In this document: positions 7,057-16,352 of the stretch, one piece after another | Numbering within the stretch: the stretch's first letter is position 1 | Layout: each line of letters starts with the position of its first letter | Assembly: GCF_019091135.1 (NCBI RefSeq) | Contig: NZ_JAGXJW010000005.1 | Coordinates: 1-64,000, forward strand | Source of the DNA: Cohnella sp. GbtcB17 | Lineage (GTDB): Bacteria; Bacillota; Bacilli; Paenibacillales; Paenibacillaceae | DNA length: 64,000 bases | Direction: 5' to 3' | Notes under the pieces: model-generated | The model's input: the letters and a program-made list of their open reading frames with translations, nothing else | What the model was told of the DNA's origin: nothing | Database searches by the model: none | Position numbers and translations under genes: made by a program

Positions 7057-7170
7057 CCGTCGGGGAAGCCGTCGGGACGAGCGACAGAGCGTTCGGAGAG
7101 CGCCCGGAGAGTGTGCTGAGCTCGGATGTCGCGGGTGTCGGACCGTCACGAAAACGTCATGCGCTTTCAT

Positions 7171-7199
7171 TTGGAACGGACCGGGCGTTGTGCTACGAT
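7171..7199 (+). promoter_or_regulatory. Promoter of the MFS transporter gene
   Basis: TTGGAA and TACGAT are separated by 17 nt. Transcription near 7206 would leave the in-frame ATG at 7211 almost leaderless and favours the GTG at 7274. Confidence 0.5.
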
Positions 7200-7273
7200 A
7201 TGGAGTATAGATGAAGGCCGGCTCCCGAACGAATCGGGCGCGGGTCTTTAATAGGGTTAAAGGAGAAAAAAAC

Positions 7274-8458
7274 GTGAAAAGCAGGCTGATCATCGTAGGA
7301 CTTATGTTGTTCACCGTATTCGTTGGATTCGGCATTATCATTCCGATCCTGCCGCAGCTGGTGACGAACGCCAGCCCGGAATCGGCGAACTGGCATACGG
7401 GCGGCATGCTGTCGCTTTATTCGTTCGTGTCGTTCCTGCTGTCTCCGGTATGGGGCGGCTTTTCCGAGCGGATCGGACGCAGGCCGGTCATTATGATCGG
7501 CGTGCTCGGCTTCGCCGTCAGCTTCCTGATGTTCGGTCTCGCCGACGGCAATCTGTGGATCATGTACGCGTCGCGGCTGCTCGGCGGCCTGTTCTCCGGC
7601 GCGGTCACCGCCTGCATCGTCGCTTACGTCGCGGACATTACGTCCGAGGAGAACCGGACGAAGGGGATGGCCGTCGTCGGCATGAGTATCGGCATGGGCT
7701 TTACGTTCGGTCCTTTTATCGGCGGCGAGCTGAGCAATTGGTTTTCCCTGAACACGCCGTTTTTCGCCGCGGCCGCGCTGTCGCTGCTCACGTTTTTGGC
7801 CGCCTGGCTCAAGCTGCCCGAATCGCTCACGGCGGACAAGCGCGAGGCGGCCAGGCTGCAGAGGCGCGAGTCCCGCTGGACCGCCTTCCAGGGCCCGCTC
7901 AAGCAGCTTTACGTGCTGGCCTTTTTCGTCACGTTTTCGCTGGCCATCCTGGAGGGTACGCTGCAGCTGTACGGCATCGACAAGTTCGACGTCACGCCGC
8001 GCAAGATCGGCCTCATGTTCTTTTTCTGCGGCCTGGTCGGCGCGCTCGTGCAAGGAGGGATCGTGCGGCGGCGCGTCAAGCCGGGGCAGGAGAGCCGCTA
8101 CATCGCGATCGGGCTCGTCATCTCCGCGGCAGGCTTTTTCCTGCTGCTGACGGCGCAGAACTGGATCGCCGCTTCCGTGTACCTCTGCATCTTCGGCGTC
8201 GGCAATTCGCTCATCAAGCCATGCGTCACCTCGCTCATCACGCAAAAGACGACCGTCTCCCAGGGCGTCGCCTCCGGTCTTAGCTCCTCCATGGACAGCC
8301 TCGGGCGTATCGTCGGCCCGCTGCTTGGCGCCGCGCTGCTGTCCGCGCAGGCCGGTCTTCCTTTTATCGTGTCCGGGCTGCTGTCGCTCGGCGCGCTCGG
8401 CCTGCTGGCCGGCTACCGGAGCTCCGACCGCACGGCGTCTCGTTCGCAGCGAGCCTGA
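7274..8458 (+). CDS. MFS drug-exporter-like transporter
   Basis: A 394-aa, 12-span major facilitator of the DHA1 (TetA/multidrug) type. Helix 1 carries VGFGIIIPILPQL. The loop 2-3 signature is GGFSERIGRRPVIMIG (motif A), the helix-5 region has GMSIGMGFTFGPFIGG (antiporter motif C), and PESL follows helix 6. The GTG start at 7274 has AAAGGAG at proper spacing; residues encoded before it would be unusually basic. It is a single-gene unit ended by the hairpin at 8487. Substrate unknown; proton-coupled export is the family norm. Confidence 0.88.
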   Translation: MKSRLIIVGLMLFTVFVGFGIIIPILPQLVTNASPESANWHTGGMLSLYSFVSFLLSPVWGGFSERIGRRPVIMIGVLGFAVSFLMFGLADGNLWIMYASRLLGGLFSGAVTACIVAYVADITSEENRTKGMAVVGMSIGMGFTFGPFIGGELSNWFSLNTPFFAAAALSLLTFLAAWLKLPESLTADKREAARLQRRESRWTAFQGPLKQLYVLAFFVTFSLAILEGTLQLYGIDKFDVTPRKIGLMFFFCGLVGALVQGGIVRRRVKPGQESRYIAIGLVISAAGFFLLLTAQNWIAASVYLCIFGVGNSLIKPCVTSLITQKTTVSQGVASGLSSSMDSLGRIVGPLLGAALLSAQAGLPFIVSGLLSLGALGLLAGYRSSDRTASRSQRA

Positions 8459-8486
8459 CCGCGCGACGCATAGAACGGCTTCTGGG

Positions 8487-8508
8487 CCGCCCCCCTGGGG
8501 GCGGTTTT
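8487..8508 (+). terminator. Terminator after the MFS gene
   Basis: A GC-rich hairpin, CCGCCCC with GGGGCGG, is followed by TTTTGCTTT. Confidence 0.75.
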
Positions 8509-8668
8509 GCTTTGCCCGCAGGAAGACGTTGGAAGCGGCCCGGGTCCGATTTCATCTCAGACTTTAGTCGGAGAGAAGGTCCGGTCTCTGGCCGTTGTTG
8601 CCGGCGGCCCTTTCTCCTTTATGCTTGATCGTAGCTGATGCAAGCTAGAGGAGAGGGGCTATTTTAAC

Positions 8669-11600
8669 GTGAGTTCATTTATTCAAGGCGTATTCAAAAA
8701 CAAGGCGGCGGTCGTCATCCTGGTCGTGATGACGCTGGGCCTGGGCGTGTTCAGCTACTTCAAGCTGCCCATGGAGTTTCTGCCCGAAGCCGACAACCCG
8801 CAAGTGACGGTCAGCGTCATCGGACCGGGCTACAACACGGCCACGATGGAGCGGGAGGTGACCGATCCGCTCGAGCAGGCGCTGTCCGCGATCAAGGGCA
8901 AGACCGGCATGCTCTCGACGTCGGGAGACGGTTACTCGCAGCTGAATTTGAACTTCGACGCGAAAACCGACATGTCGGAGGCCAAAGCCGAGGTCGAGAA
9001 GGCGGCCGCGGCCGTACAACTGCCTGAGCGCGTCTCGAAGCCTTACGTCATCCAGTACAACACGTCGATGATTCCGATCTCGTTCCTGTCGCTGACGTTC
9101 AAAGACGGCCTGAGCGACGCGGACAAGGCCACGGCCGAAGCGCGCGCGGTAGACGCCTTCCGGGCGATCGACGGTGCGGGCCAGGTTCAACTGTCGGGCA
9201 AGTCGAGCCCGCGAATCACGATCGTGCCGGATGCGGCGAAGCTCGCGGCCAAGGGCGTGCCGGCGCAGGCGCTGTACGCGGTCCTGCAAGGCCGCACCGC
9301 TTCGGCATCGGTCGGCGCGGCCGTGCTAGACGGCGAAGCGGTCAACCTGAATGTTAACGCCGAGCTCGGCAGCGCCGAGGAAGTCGCCAAGCTGCCGGTG
9401 GCTCCCGGCGTGAAGCTGTCCGACGTCGCCGCCGTGACGCAGTCCGACGACAAGGAGAGCGTGAGCCGCATCGACGGCAAGGACGCGCTTATGATCGTCG
9501 TCTCCAAAGGCGCGAACGCGAACGCCGTCAGCGTAGGCAAGGACGTCCAGAAGACGGCCGACCGGCTCATGGAAGAGAACGGCAACATGGAGCTCAAGGT
9601 TATCCTGAGCACCTCGGACCAGGTCGTTCATTCCGTGAACAGCATGATGCGCGAAGTGCTCATGGGCGCGCTGTTCGCCACCGTCGTCATTCTGCTGTTC
9701 ATGCGCAACCTGCGCGCGACGCTCGTCACGATCGTATCCATTCCGCTGTCGCTCGGGCTGACGCTGTACCTGCTCGACCTGTCGGGCATCAGCCTGAACA
9801 TCCTGACGCTGGGCGGCGTCGCGGTCGCCGTCGGGCGGCTCGTGGACGACAGCATCGTCGTCATCGAGAACATTTTCCGCAGGCTCCAGAAGGAAAAGTT
9901 CTCCGTCTCGCTCGTCATCGACGCGACGAAGGAAGTGTCCACGGCGATCACCGCCTCGACGCTTACGACAGTGGCCGTCTTCCTGCCGATGGGTCTGCTT
10001 CGCGGCTCGCTGCAATCGTTCCTGCTGCCCTTCGCGCTGACGGTCACCTATTCGCTGCTGTCGTCGCTGCTCGTCGCGCTGACCGTCATCCCGCTCATGA
10101 GCGCGGGACTGCTGAAGCGCTCAGAGATCAAGGAGCACCAGCCGTCCAAACGCTTCGGCGGCTTCCTCGAATGGAACCTGAAGCACAAGTGGCTGCCGCT
10201 GCTCGTCGCGCTGTTCCTGCTCGTCGGCTCGATCGCCACTTATTTCAACCTGCCGAAGGGCGCGATCGACTCGTCCGACGCCTCGAACGTCAACGTGCAG
10301 CTGTCGTACCCGCAGGATACGCCGGTCGGCGAAGTGCTAGACAACGGCAAAAAGCTCGAGGCGTTCCTCCTGAAGCAGGAGGGCCAAGAGTGGGTGAGCA
10401 TGGACATGGGCAACAGCGCCGAAGGCGCCATGTACGGCAACGTCAAGTCGCCGACCCAGGTCGACTATACGATTCAGATGAAGCCGAAGGCCGACGCGGA
10501 GAAAATCATCGAAGCGGTCAAAAACGAGCGCGCGAACTATCCCGGCGCCGAACTGTCCGCGTCCGCCGGCTCGCTCATGTTCGGAGGCGGCGGCAGTCAG
10601 GTGTTCGTCGACATCGTCGGCGACGATCCGGCGGAGCTGACCAAGACGGCCGACCTCGTCATGGGCAAGATCAAGCCGATTAAAGACGTGCTCAAGGTCG
10701 CCAGCAATCAGCAGGAGCGCAAAACGGTCTATACGCTGCAGGTCGACCCGACGGTCGCCAAGGCGTCGGACATCGCTTCCCAGCTGCAGGGCATGCTGAA
10801 CGCGGTGCCGCTCGGCAACGTCGTCAAGGACGGCCAGCTGCTGCCCGTGTCGCTCGAGCCGCTGCTCAAGCCCGGCGCGTCCGCCGAGCTGAACGATCTG
10901 ACGGTCGCGACGGACGCAGGTCCGAAGAAGCTGTCCCAGATCGCCGAGTGGGTCAAGAGCGATCAGCCGACCGAAGCCTACCACAAGGACGGCAAGACGT
11001 ATGTTCGCGTCAGCGCCACGGTCGAGCCGGCGCAGCTGTCGATCGTCGGCGGCAAAATCTCCGACGCGATGAAGGACGTCAAGCCGGCGGACGGCGTGAA
11101 GCTGTACGTAGGCGGCGCTTCCGCCGACCAGAACGCAGACTTCGCGAGCCTGTTCATGATGATGCTCGTCTCGATCGGCATCGTCTACCTGATCATGGTA
11201 TTTACGTTCAAGACACTGCGGGCGCCGCTCGCGATTATGGCTTCGATTCTGTTCGTGCCGATCGGCGCCGTGCTCGGCCTGATCGTCACCGGCGTGACGC
11301 CCGACTTCACCGCGATCTTCGGCGTCGTCATGCTGATCGGCATCGTCGTCACGAACGCGATCGTGCTCATCGACCGCGTCAAGAAAAACGAAGCGAGCAT
11401 GCCGATCCGCGAAGCGCTGATCGAAGCGGCCGGCACGCGGATGCGTCCGATTCTCATGACGGCGATCGCCACCGTATGCGCCATGCTGCCGCTGGTGTTC
11501 GGCACGTCGGAGAGCGGCAGCATCGTATCGCAGAGCCTTGCCATCGTCGTCATCGGCGGCCTGATCGTCGCGACGCTGCTGACGCTGGTGCTCGTGCCAT

Positions 11601-11674
11601 GCGTATACGAGCTGCTCCACTTCCGCAAGGCGAAGCGCCAGCGGCGCGCGGCGAGCCAGTCGGCCGCGGCCTGA
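8669..11674 (+). CDS. RND-family efflux permease (SwrC/AcrB type)
   Basis: A 1001-aa resistance-nodulation-division pump related to B. subtilis SwrC and AcrB. It has the classic duplicated layout: TM1 (residues 14-32), a large extracytoplasmic domain with the FLPEADNPQVTVSV segment, TM2-6 including GGVAVAVGRLVDDSIVVIENI (the TM4 proton-relay region), TM7, a second loop, and TM8-12 ending GIVVTNAIVLIDRV and RMRPILMTAIAT. GTG start with GAGGAGAGG upstream. No membrane-fusion-protein gene is adjacent, as is usual for Gram-positive RND pumps. Likely exports surfactants or hydrophobic compounds; substrate not determinable. Confidence 0.9.
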   Translation: MSSFIQGVFKNKAAVVILVVMTLGLGVFSYFKLPMEFLPEADNPQVTVSVIGPGYNTATMEREVTDPLEQALSAIKGKTGMLSTSGDGYSQLNLNFDAKTDMSEAKAEVEKAAAAVQLPERVSKPYVIQYNTSMIPISFLSLTFKDGLSDADKATAEARAVDAFRAIDGAGQVQLSGKSSPRITIVPDAAKLAAKGVPAQALYAVLQGRTASASVGAAVLDGEAVNLNVNAELGSAEEVAKLPVAPGVKLSDVAAVTQSDDKESVSRIDGKDALMIVVSKGANANAVSVGKDVQKTADRLMEENGNMELKVILSTSDQVVHSVNSMMREVLMGALFATVVILLFMRNLRATLVTIVSIPLSLGLTLYLLDLSGISLNILTLGGVAVAVGRLVDDSIVVIENIFRRLQKEKFSVSLVIDATKEVSTAITASTLTTVAVFLPMGLLRGSLQSFLLPFALTVTYSLLSSLLVALTVIPLMSAGLLKRSEIKEHQPSKRFGGFLEWNLKHKWLPLLVALFLLVGSIATYFNLPKGAIDSSDASNVNVQLSYPQDTPVGEVLDNGKKLEAFLLKQEGQEWVSMDMGNSAEGAMYGNVKSPTQVDYTIQMKPKADAEKIIEAVKNERANYPGAELSASAGSLMFGGGGSQVFVDIVGDDPAELTKTADLVMGKIKPIKDVLKVASNQQERKTVYTLQVDPTVAKASDIASQLQGMLNAVPLGNVVKDGQLLPVSLEPLLKPGASAELNDLTVATDAGPKKLSQIAEWVKSDQPTEAYHKDGKTYVRVSATVEPAQLSIVGGKISDAMKDVKPADGVKLYVGGASADQNADFASLFMMMLVSIGIVYLIMVFTFKTLRAPLAIMASILFVPIGAVLGLIVTGVTPDFTAIFGVVMLIGIVVTNAIVLIDRVKKNEASMPIREALIEAAGTRMRPILMTAIATVCAMLPLVFGTSESGSIVSQSLAIVVIGGLIVATLLTLVLVPCVYELLHFRKAKRQRRAASQSAAA

Positions 11675-11718
11675 TCGGCCGCCAAGAGCCGAAACCGGCA
11701 ATAAGCCGGCATACGAAG

Positions 11719-11751
11719 CAGCCCCTCCGAGTATTCGGAGGGGCTGCTTTT
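11719..11751 (+). terminator. Terminator after the RND gene
   Basis: The perfect stem CAGCCCCTCCGA/TCGGAGGGGCTG has a GTAT loop and is followed by CTTTTGC. Confidence 0.85.
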
Positions 11752-11824
11752 GCGCTGCGCGCTGTTTGGCTTTGGCGAATTTTGGTGTATGAATGAGTAG
11801 GGCGGACGACGGGTTAAGCTTCCG

Positions 11825-12466
11825 TTAGAAGGATAGCTTGTACAGCGGCAGCAGCCGGCGGAACGTATCCTCGGCCGTCCGAAGCAGGAGATCCGGATCC
11901 TGCAGGCGTTCGTCGCCGCGCGCGAGGTGGAGGCCGCATGTAATCTCGGCCGCCTTGACCGTTTTGAGCCTGGCCAGCCACTCGGTCAACGACTCGCCGG
12001 AGAGGTCGGCATGAGGCACGCCGTCCGGCAGCGTATGGTCCTTGGACCAGACGAACGAGGCGGGAATCGCTGTGCGGATCGAATCGAGCTCGTCCGCCGC
12101 CGCTGAAGCGAATACCGTCTTGTTGCCGCTTTCGTAGATGATGGCAAATTGGATGAACAGATGCGTGGACCACAGTCCGATCTGAAAATGAGGATGCGCT
12201 TTGTAGCCGCGGGGATGACGCGACCACGCGACCCAAGTGTCGTCCGGCGGATTGACCGACCGCCTGGCGTGCTTGGCCACGTGCGGATACATAGGCTCCG
12301 CGCATAGTTCTGCCAAGTACGGCGCCAAGGCGTTCCCGAGCCCTTCGAGCTTGGGCCTGACCTGCCGGATGATCGCCTCCATCCGTCCTTCGAGGCCGGG
12401 GACGGCCAGGGCGTCGAAGTCCGAATCCGCAAAGCCCGCGAATCCGGCGTTAATTAGTGTGGACAT
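11825..12466 (-). CDS. DUF1054 family protein (YktB/UPF0637)
   Basis: A 213-aa protein matching the UPF0637/YktB family, which is widespread in Bacillales and of unknown function. Recognisable blocks are FDALAVPGLEGRMEAI, the central DTWVAWSRHPRGYKAHPHFQ, GLWSTHLFIQFAIIYES, and the C-terminal FRRLLPLYKL. The ATG at 12466 is preceded by AGAGGTG and is preferred over the ATG 21 nt upstream. It is transcribed alone from the promoter at 12512-12540. Confidence 0.85.
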   Translation of the reverse strand: MSTLINAGFAGFADSDFDALAVPGLEGRMEAIIRQVRPKLEGLGNALAPYLAELCAEPMYPHVAKHARRSVNPPDDTWVAWSRHPRGYKAHPHFQIGLWSTHLFIQFAIIYESGNKTVFASAAADELDSIRTAIPASFVWSKDHTLPDGVPHADLSGESLTEWLARLKTVKAAEITCGLHLARGDERLQDPDLLLRTAEDTFRRLLPLYKLSF

Positions 12467-12511
12467 GCCAGTCACCTCTTGAAGCAAATTTCAGTTTGCT
12501 ATTTTGCCCTC

Positions 12512-12540
12512 ACTATACCGGAAAATAGTCAAGAAACCAA
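12512..12540 (-). promoter_or_regulatory. Promoter of the DUF1054 gene
   Basis: TTGGTT and TATAGT are separated by 17 nt on the minus strand, about 45 nt before the ATG, in an AT-rich intergenic region. Confidence 0.5.
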
Positions 12541-12639
12541 GTAGCCATAACATAAGATGAAGTATAAGATAAGGGTAAGAACAAATAGTCTGAACATTCG
12601 GTCAACAACTCGATCGCTGCCCATACTGCAGGAGGGGGG

Positions 12640-13242
12640 ATGCCCGTGAACCGCAGCCATGAAGTCGAATATTGCAATTTGGAGCTTCGATTCGATCGCG
12701 GACAGATTCAGAGTTTGATTCGGGATTTGATCCAAGAAGGCTATTCCCTATACTGGAACGAGAGCGAGTCGTATTTTCTCGTATCCGTCCGCACGGGGAG
12801 AAGACTGCTGAAGCTGCGATTCCAGCGAACGAGCGGACGCTACAAGATGGTCGGGGACTATTTGGTCAAGGACGAGAAGTTCGCGCTGTGGCTGGAGAAG
12901 CTGATCAACGATTCGAGAGGCCATGCCGTCGTCAAGCGTTTTCGCGACCGTCACTTGTTGATAGAAAATATTATGTTCGGGGAAATCATACGACTCGTGG
13001 AGGTGTCAGGCATGGAGCATCGGATTATATTCCAGAAGCGCCCTCAGATCACGGTAGAAGATATGATTCAGGCTTACAAATCAAGGCGTGCCGAGCAGCG
13101 CGCGGGTGTGCTGCGGCTTGAGATCGACTACGAGCTGGCCGTCCTGCACGAAGCGCTCCAGTCGGGAGACGCGGAGGGCGCCGAAGCAGCCAAGGCGAAG
13201 CTCGCCTCGATGCGGCTCGAGAGTCTTCAGCTCGAACTTTAA
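12640..13242 (+). CDS. Conserved hypothetical protein, function unknown
   Basis: A 200-aa soluble protein with an excellent AGGAGGGGGG ribosome-binding site. The first 90 residues look like an alpha/beta domain (VEYCNLELRFDRGQIQSLIRDLIQEGYSLYWNES, FLVSVRTGRRLLKLRFQR). The middle is basic (HAVVKRFRDRHLLIENIMFGEII). The C-terminal 60 residues form a probable long helix or coiled coil (VEDMIQAYKSRRAEQRAGVLRL ... AKLASMRLESLQLEL). No membrane segment, and no catalytic motif that I can recognise. Monocistronic, with the terminator at 13268. Confidence 0.7.
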   Translation: MPVNRSHEVEYCNLELRFDRGQIQSLIRDLIQEGYSLYWNESESYFLVSVRTGRRLLKLRFQRTSGRYKMVGDYLVKDEKFALWLEKLINDSRGHAVVKRFRDRHLLIENIMFGEIIRLVEVSGMEHRIIFQKRPQITVEDMIQAYKSRRAEQRAGVLRLEIDYELAVLHEALQSGDAEGAEAAKAKLASMRLESLQLEL

Positions 13243-13267
13243 GACGCACGATATAGCATGGACGCAG

Positions 13268-13293
13268 GACGCTCCGGAAGGAGCGTCTTTTTT
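13268..13293 (+). terminator. Terminator after the 200-aa hypothetical gene
   Basis: GACGCTCC-GGAA-GGAGCGTC is followed by a run of six T. Confidence 0.9.
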
Positions 13294-13457
13294 GCGCTCG
13301 AATCGCGATTGGTGTTGTCCTGCGACGCATCAGCGGGTTAAAATGTGGGATGGCAACGATAAATGAGAAAAGCTGGCACGGCAACGCAGGCCGGCGGCAA
13401 GCGGCGACGCGATTGAGAGCAAGGATGACATGGAGCGACTCGGAGGAGGATATTCGA

Positions 13458-14123
13458 ATGAAGCTGACTTCAAATGACAAGCTGGTCATGATCGGCGACT
13501 CGATTACGGATTGCGGACGGGGAAGGCCGTTCGGCGAAGGACTGGGCGCAGGACTGGGCACCGGGTACGTATCGGTGGCGGCGGGCCTGCTGCAAAGCGT
13601 CTATCCGGAGCTCGCGGTGCGAGTGGTCAACGTCGGCACGAGCGGGCATACGGTGAGGGATCTGGCCGGACGCTGGCAGACCGACGTGCTGGACTTGTCG
13701 CCCGACTGGGTGTCCGTCATGATCGGCACGAACGACGTCTGGCGGCAATTCGACCAGCCTTACATCAAGGAGTCTCACGTATACGCGGAAGAATACGAGG
13801 AGACGCTTAGCGAACTGGTCGAAAAGACGCTTACCCACGTCAAAGGGATCGTGCTCATGACGCCTTTTTACCTGGAGCCGAACCGCGAAGACGCGATGCG
13901 CCGGACGATGGACCAGTACGGCGGCATCGTGAAGCGGATCGCCGAAAATCACGGCACGTTGTTCGTCGATACGCAGGCCGCGTTCGACAAGATGCTCGCG
14001 CATATCTACCCCGCGACGATCGCCTGGGATCGTGTCCATCCGAGCGCCTCTGGACATGTTGCTTTGGCGAAGGCGTTTCTGGACGCGCTCGACTTCTCGT
14101 GGGACGGCGCGGTGAAAGCCTAA
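13458..14123 (+). CDS. GDSL/SGNH-family esterase or lipase
   Basis: A 221-aa cytoplasmic SGNH hydrolase. The four family blocks are present: MIGDSITD with the nucleophilic serine near the N-terminus (block I), NVGTSGHTVRDL (block II), MIGTNDVWRQFD (block III, oxyanion Asn) and WDRVHPSASGH with the catalytic Asp-x-x-His (block V). The start is the ATG at 13458, where GGAGGA lies 8 nt upstream; upstream in-frame codons lack a ribosome-binding site and encode non-family sequence. Likely deacylates carbohydrate or short-chain esters; substrate not determinable. Confidence 0.88.
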   Translation: MKLTSNDKLVMIGDSITDCGRGRPFGEGLGAGLGTGYVSVAAGLLQSVYPELAVRVVNVGTSGHTVRDLAGRWQTDVLDLSPDWVSVMIGTNDVWRQFDQPYIKESHVYAEEYEETLSELVEKTLTHVKGIVLMTPFYLEPNREDAMRRTMDQYGGIVKRIAENHGTLFVDTQAAFDKMLAHIYPATIAWDRVHPSASGHVALAKAFLDALDFSWDGAVKA

Positions 14124-14192
14124 ACAGCACCGCGCTCGCGCGACGCCGCAGAACGCTTCGCGCCGCCGATGATTGCGCGCCGCGGCGGCCGG

Positions 14193-14221
14193 TTTTCATC
14201 TTCGGCCAAAAAGAGTACAAT
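14193..14221 (+). promoter_or_regulatory. Candidate promoter of gnd
   Basis: TTTTCA and TACAAT are separated by 17 nt, about 62 nt before the gnd ATG. The -35 box is weak. Confidence 0.4.
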
Positions 14222-14283
14222 AAGGACTGGCTGAAAACGCGCAGAAAATAAAGGCTTAACGGCTTGGAGAAAGGAAACGAAAC

Positions 14284-15699
14284 ATGTCTAATGCAAATAT
14301 CGGCGTCGTCGGCATGGCCGTCATGGGACGCAACCTGGCACTCAACATCGAGAGCCGCGGCTTTACGGTAGCCGTCTACAACCGTTCGCGGGAGAAGACG
14401 GACGACCTTATGAATACGGACGGCAAGGGCAAGAACCTCGTGCCTACATACTCGGTCGAGGAGTTCGTGGCTTCGCTCGAGAAGCCGCGCAAGATTTTGA
14501 TCATGGTCCAGGCCGGCTCCGGCACGGACGCGACGATCGAATCGCTCGTGCCGCATCTCGACAAGGGCGACATCATCATCGACGGCGGCAACGCCTACTT
14601 CCCGGACACGCAGCGCCGCAGCAACGACCTGACCGCTCGCGGCTTCCACTTCATCGGCACCGGCGTATCGGGCGGCGAAGAGGGCGCGCTGAAGGGTCCT
14701 TCGATCATGCCGGGCGGCCCCGAGGAAGCGTACAAGCTGGTCGAGCCGATCCTGACGGGCATCTCCGCGAAGGTCAACGGCGACCCGTGCTGCACGTACA
14801 TCGGTCCGGACGGCGCGGGCCACTACGTCAAGATGGTCCACAACGGCATCGAGTACGGCGACATGCAGCTCATCTGCGAAGCGTACCAGCTGCTGAAGGA
14901 CGTGCTCGGCGTTCAGCCTGACGAGCTCCACGAGATTTTCGGCGAGTGGAACAAAGGCGAGCTCGACAGCTACCTGATCGAGATCACGACCGACATTTTC
15001 GCGGAAAAGGATCCGGAGACCGGCAAGCCGATGGTCGACGTGATCCTCGATTCGGCCGGCCAGAAGGGCACCGGCAAGTGGACGAGCCAAAGCTCGCTCG
15101 ACCTGGGCGTGCCGCTGTCCATCATCACCGAGTCCGTCTTCTCGCGCTTCCTGTCCGCGATGAAGGAAGAGCGCGTCGCCGCCAGCCAGGTGCTGAAGGG
15201 TCCTGCCAAGGCGGCGTTCTCCGGTGATCGCGCCGCGTTCATCGAGAGCGTGCGCAAGGCGCTGTTCGCGAGCAAGATCTGCTCCTACGCGCAGGGCTTC
15301 GCGCAGATGCGCGCAGCTTCGGAGGAGTACAACTGGAATCTGCAGTACGGCAACATCGCGATGATCTTCCGCGGCGGCTGCATCATTCGCGCCCGCTTCC
15401 TGCAGAACATCAAGGATGCCTACGACCGCGACCCGGGTCTGCGGAACCTGCTGCTCGACGAATACTTCAAGGGCGTCGTCGAATCGTACCAGGACGCTTG
15501 GCGCGAAGTCGTCGCTTCTGCGGTCAAGTATGGCATTCCGGTGCCCGCGTTCGCGAGCGCGCTGGCCTACTACGACAGCTACCGCTCCGAGCGTCTGCCG
15601 GCCAACCTGCTGCAGGCGCAGCGCGACTACTTCGGCGCGCATACGTTCAAGCGGCTGGACAAGGAAGGCACGTTCCACCACAACTGGCTGCACAATTAA
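14284..15699 (+). CDS. gnd: 6-phosphogluconate dehydrogenase, decarboxylating
   Basis: A 471-aa enzyme of the oxidative pentose-phosphate pathway: 6-phosphogluconate to ribulose-5-phosphate plus CO2, with NADP+ reduction. The N-terminal Rossmann motif [16 protein letters not shown] is followed by NRSREKT, where the Arg favours NADP. Catalytic segments [37 protein letters not shown] (Lys and Asn) and the C-terminal TFHHNWLHN tail are all present, and the length matches the family. AAAGGAA precedes the ATG. Monocistronic. Confidence 0.97.
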   Translation: MSNANIGVVGMAVMGRNLALNIESRGFTVAVYNRSREKTDDLMNTDGKGKNLVPTYSVEEFVASLEKPRKILIMVQAGSGTDATIESLVPHLDKGDIIIDGGNAYFPDTQRRSNDLTARGFHFIGTGVSGGEEGALKGPSIMPGGPEEAYKLVEPILTGISAKVNGDPCCTYIGPDGAGHYVKMVHNGIEYGDMQLICEAYQLLKDVLGVQPDELHEIFGEWNKGELDSYLIEITTDIFAEKDPETGKPMVDVILDSAGQKGTGKWTSQSSLDLGVPLSIITESVFSRFLSAMKEERVAASQVLKGPAKAAFSGDRAAFIESVRKALFASKICSYAQGFAQMRAASEEYNWNLQYGNIAMIFRGGCIIRARFLQNIKDAYDRDPGLRNLLLDEYFKGVVESYQDAWREVVASAVKYGIPVPAFASALAYYDSYRSERLPANLLQAQRDYFGAHTFKRLDKEGTFHHNWLHN

Positions 15700-15862
15700 G
15701 TCGAAGCCCGCATAGTCGTTAATCAGGACGGCCGATCGAGCCCATCTAATCCGGGTCTCCTTCGGCCTTCCCTGCGATATGCGGACAAGGCGAATCCCGG
15801 GTAAGCTTGCGTCAAATATGCTATGATGATGGGCGAGACGTTCTGCCGCTCGCGGAAATGAC

Positions 15863-15899
15863 AAAAAGACGCAGGCTGCGCTGCCGCGCGATCTGCGTC
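15863..15899 (-). terminator. Terminator of the rhodanese gene
   Basis: GACGCAG/CTGCGTC encloses a GC-rich inner region. On the minus strand it is followed by TTTTTG. Confidence 0.65.
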
Positions 15900-15917
15900 C
15901 CTTTTGCCGCCGCCTGC

Positions 15918-16220
15918 TTAAAGCTCGTTCCAGGCCAGCATGCCGCCGATCATATTGACCGTGTTGCCGTACCCGAGCTCGCTCAAATATTCGCAGGCTC
16001 TGCCGCTTCGTCCGCCGCTGCGGCAGATGAAGATGACTTCCTCGTCCTTCGGGATCTCGGACAGTCTGTCCGGCAGCGTCCCGAGACGGATGTGCTTGGC
16101 GCCGGGGATCATGCCGGCCGCCACTTCTTCGTCCTCGCGGACGTCGATCAGGTGCAGCTTCTCGCCGGCGTCCAGCCGCGCTTTGAGCTGCTCGACGGTC
16201 GTCGTATCGTAAGTGCTCAT
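15918..16220 (-). CDS. Single-domain rhodanese-like protein
   Basis: A 100-aa stand-alone rhodanese domain of the YqhL/GlpE size class, predicted to carry sulfur as a persulfide on Cys66 in the loop ICRSGGRSGRA. The domain opening LHLIDVREDEEVAAGMIPGAKHI and the closing VNMIGGMLAWNEL are typical. The active-site loop CRSGGRS is the six-residue rhodanese type, suited to sulfur rather than phosphate chemistry. Ribosome-binding site GGAGG precedes the ATG. The donor and acceptor are unknown. The gene is divergent from aroA. Confidence 0.9.
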   Translation of the reverse strand: MSTYDTTTVEQLKARLDAGEKLHLIDVREDEEVAAGMIPGAKHIRLGTLPDRLSEIPKDEEVIFICRSGGRSGRACEYLSELGYGNTVNMIGGMLAWNEL

Positions 16221-16352
16221 CTGGATTTTCCTCCATCGTTCGATTGGCTACAGTCCCATCATACGGACACGACGCGGCGCAAGTCAACTTGCGTGGCGCG
16301 CGAACGACCTACATAACCGATTCCCTCATTAGCGGAAGGAGAACGCTGCCCC

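Noticed and set aside
7193-8245. A 350-codon minus-strand frame across the MFS transporter gene.
   Set aside because: Antisense to a clear 12-helix transporter; composition is charged and repetitive with no family match.
10337-11701. A 454-codon minus-strand frame opposite the RND permease gene.
   Set aside because: Low-complexity Arg/Asp/His composition typical of antisense to a GC-rich membrane protein gene; no initiation signal.
13855-16287. An 810-codon open frame on the minus strand antisense to gnd.
   Set aside because: It is Arg-rich, without domain or ribosome-binding logic, and lies opposite a full-length, certain gnd. Long antisense frames are expected at this GC content.
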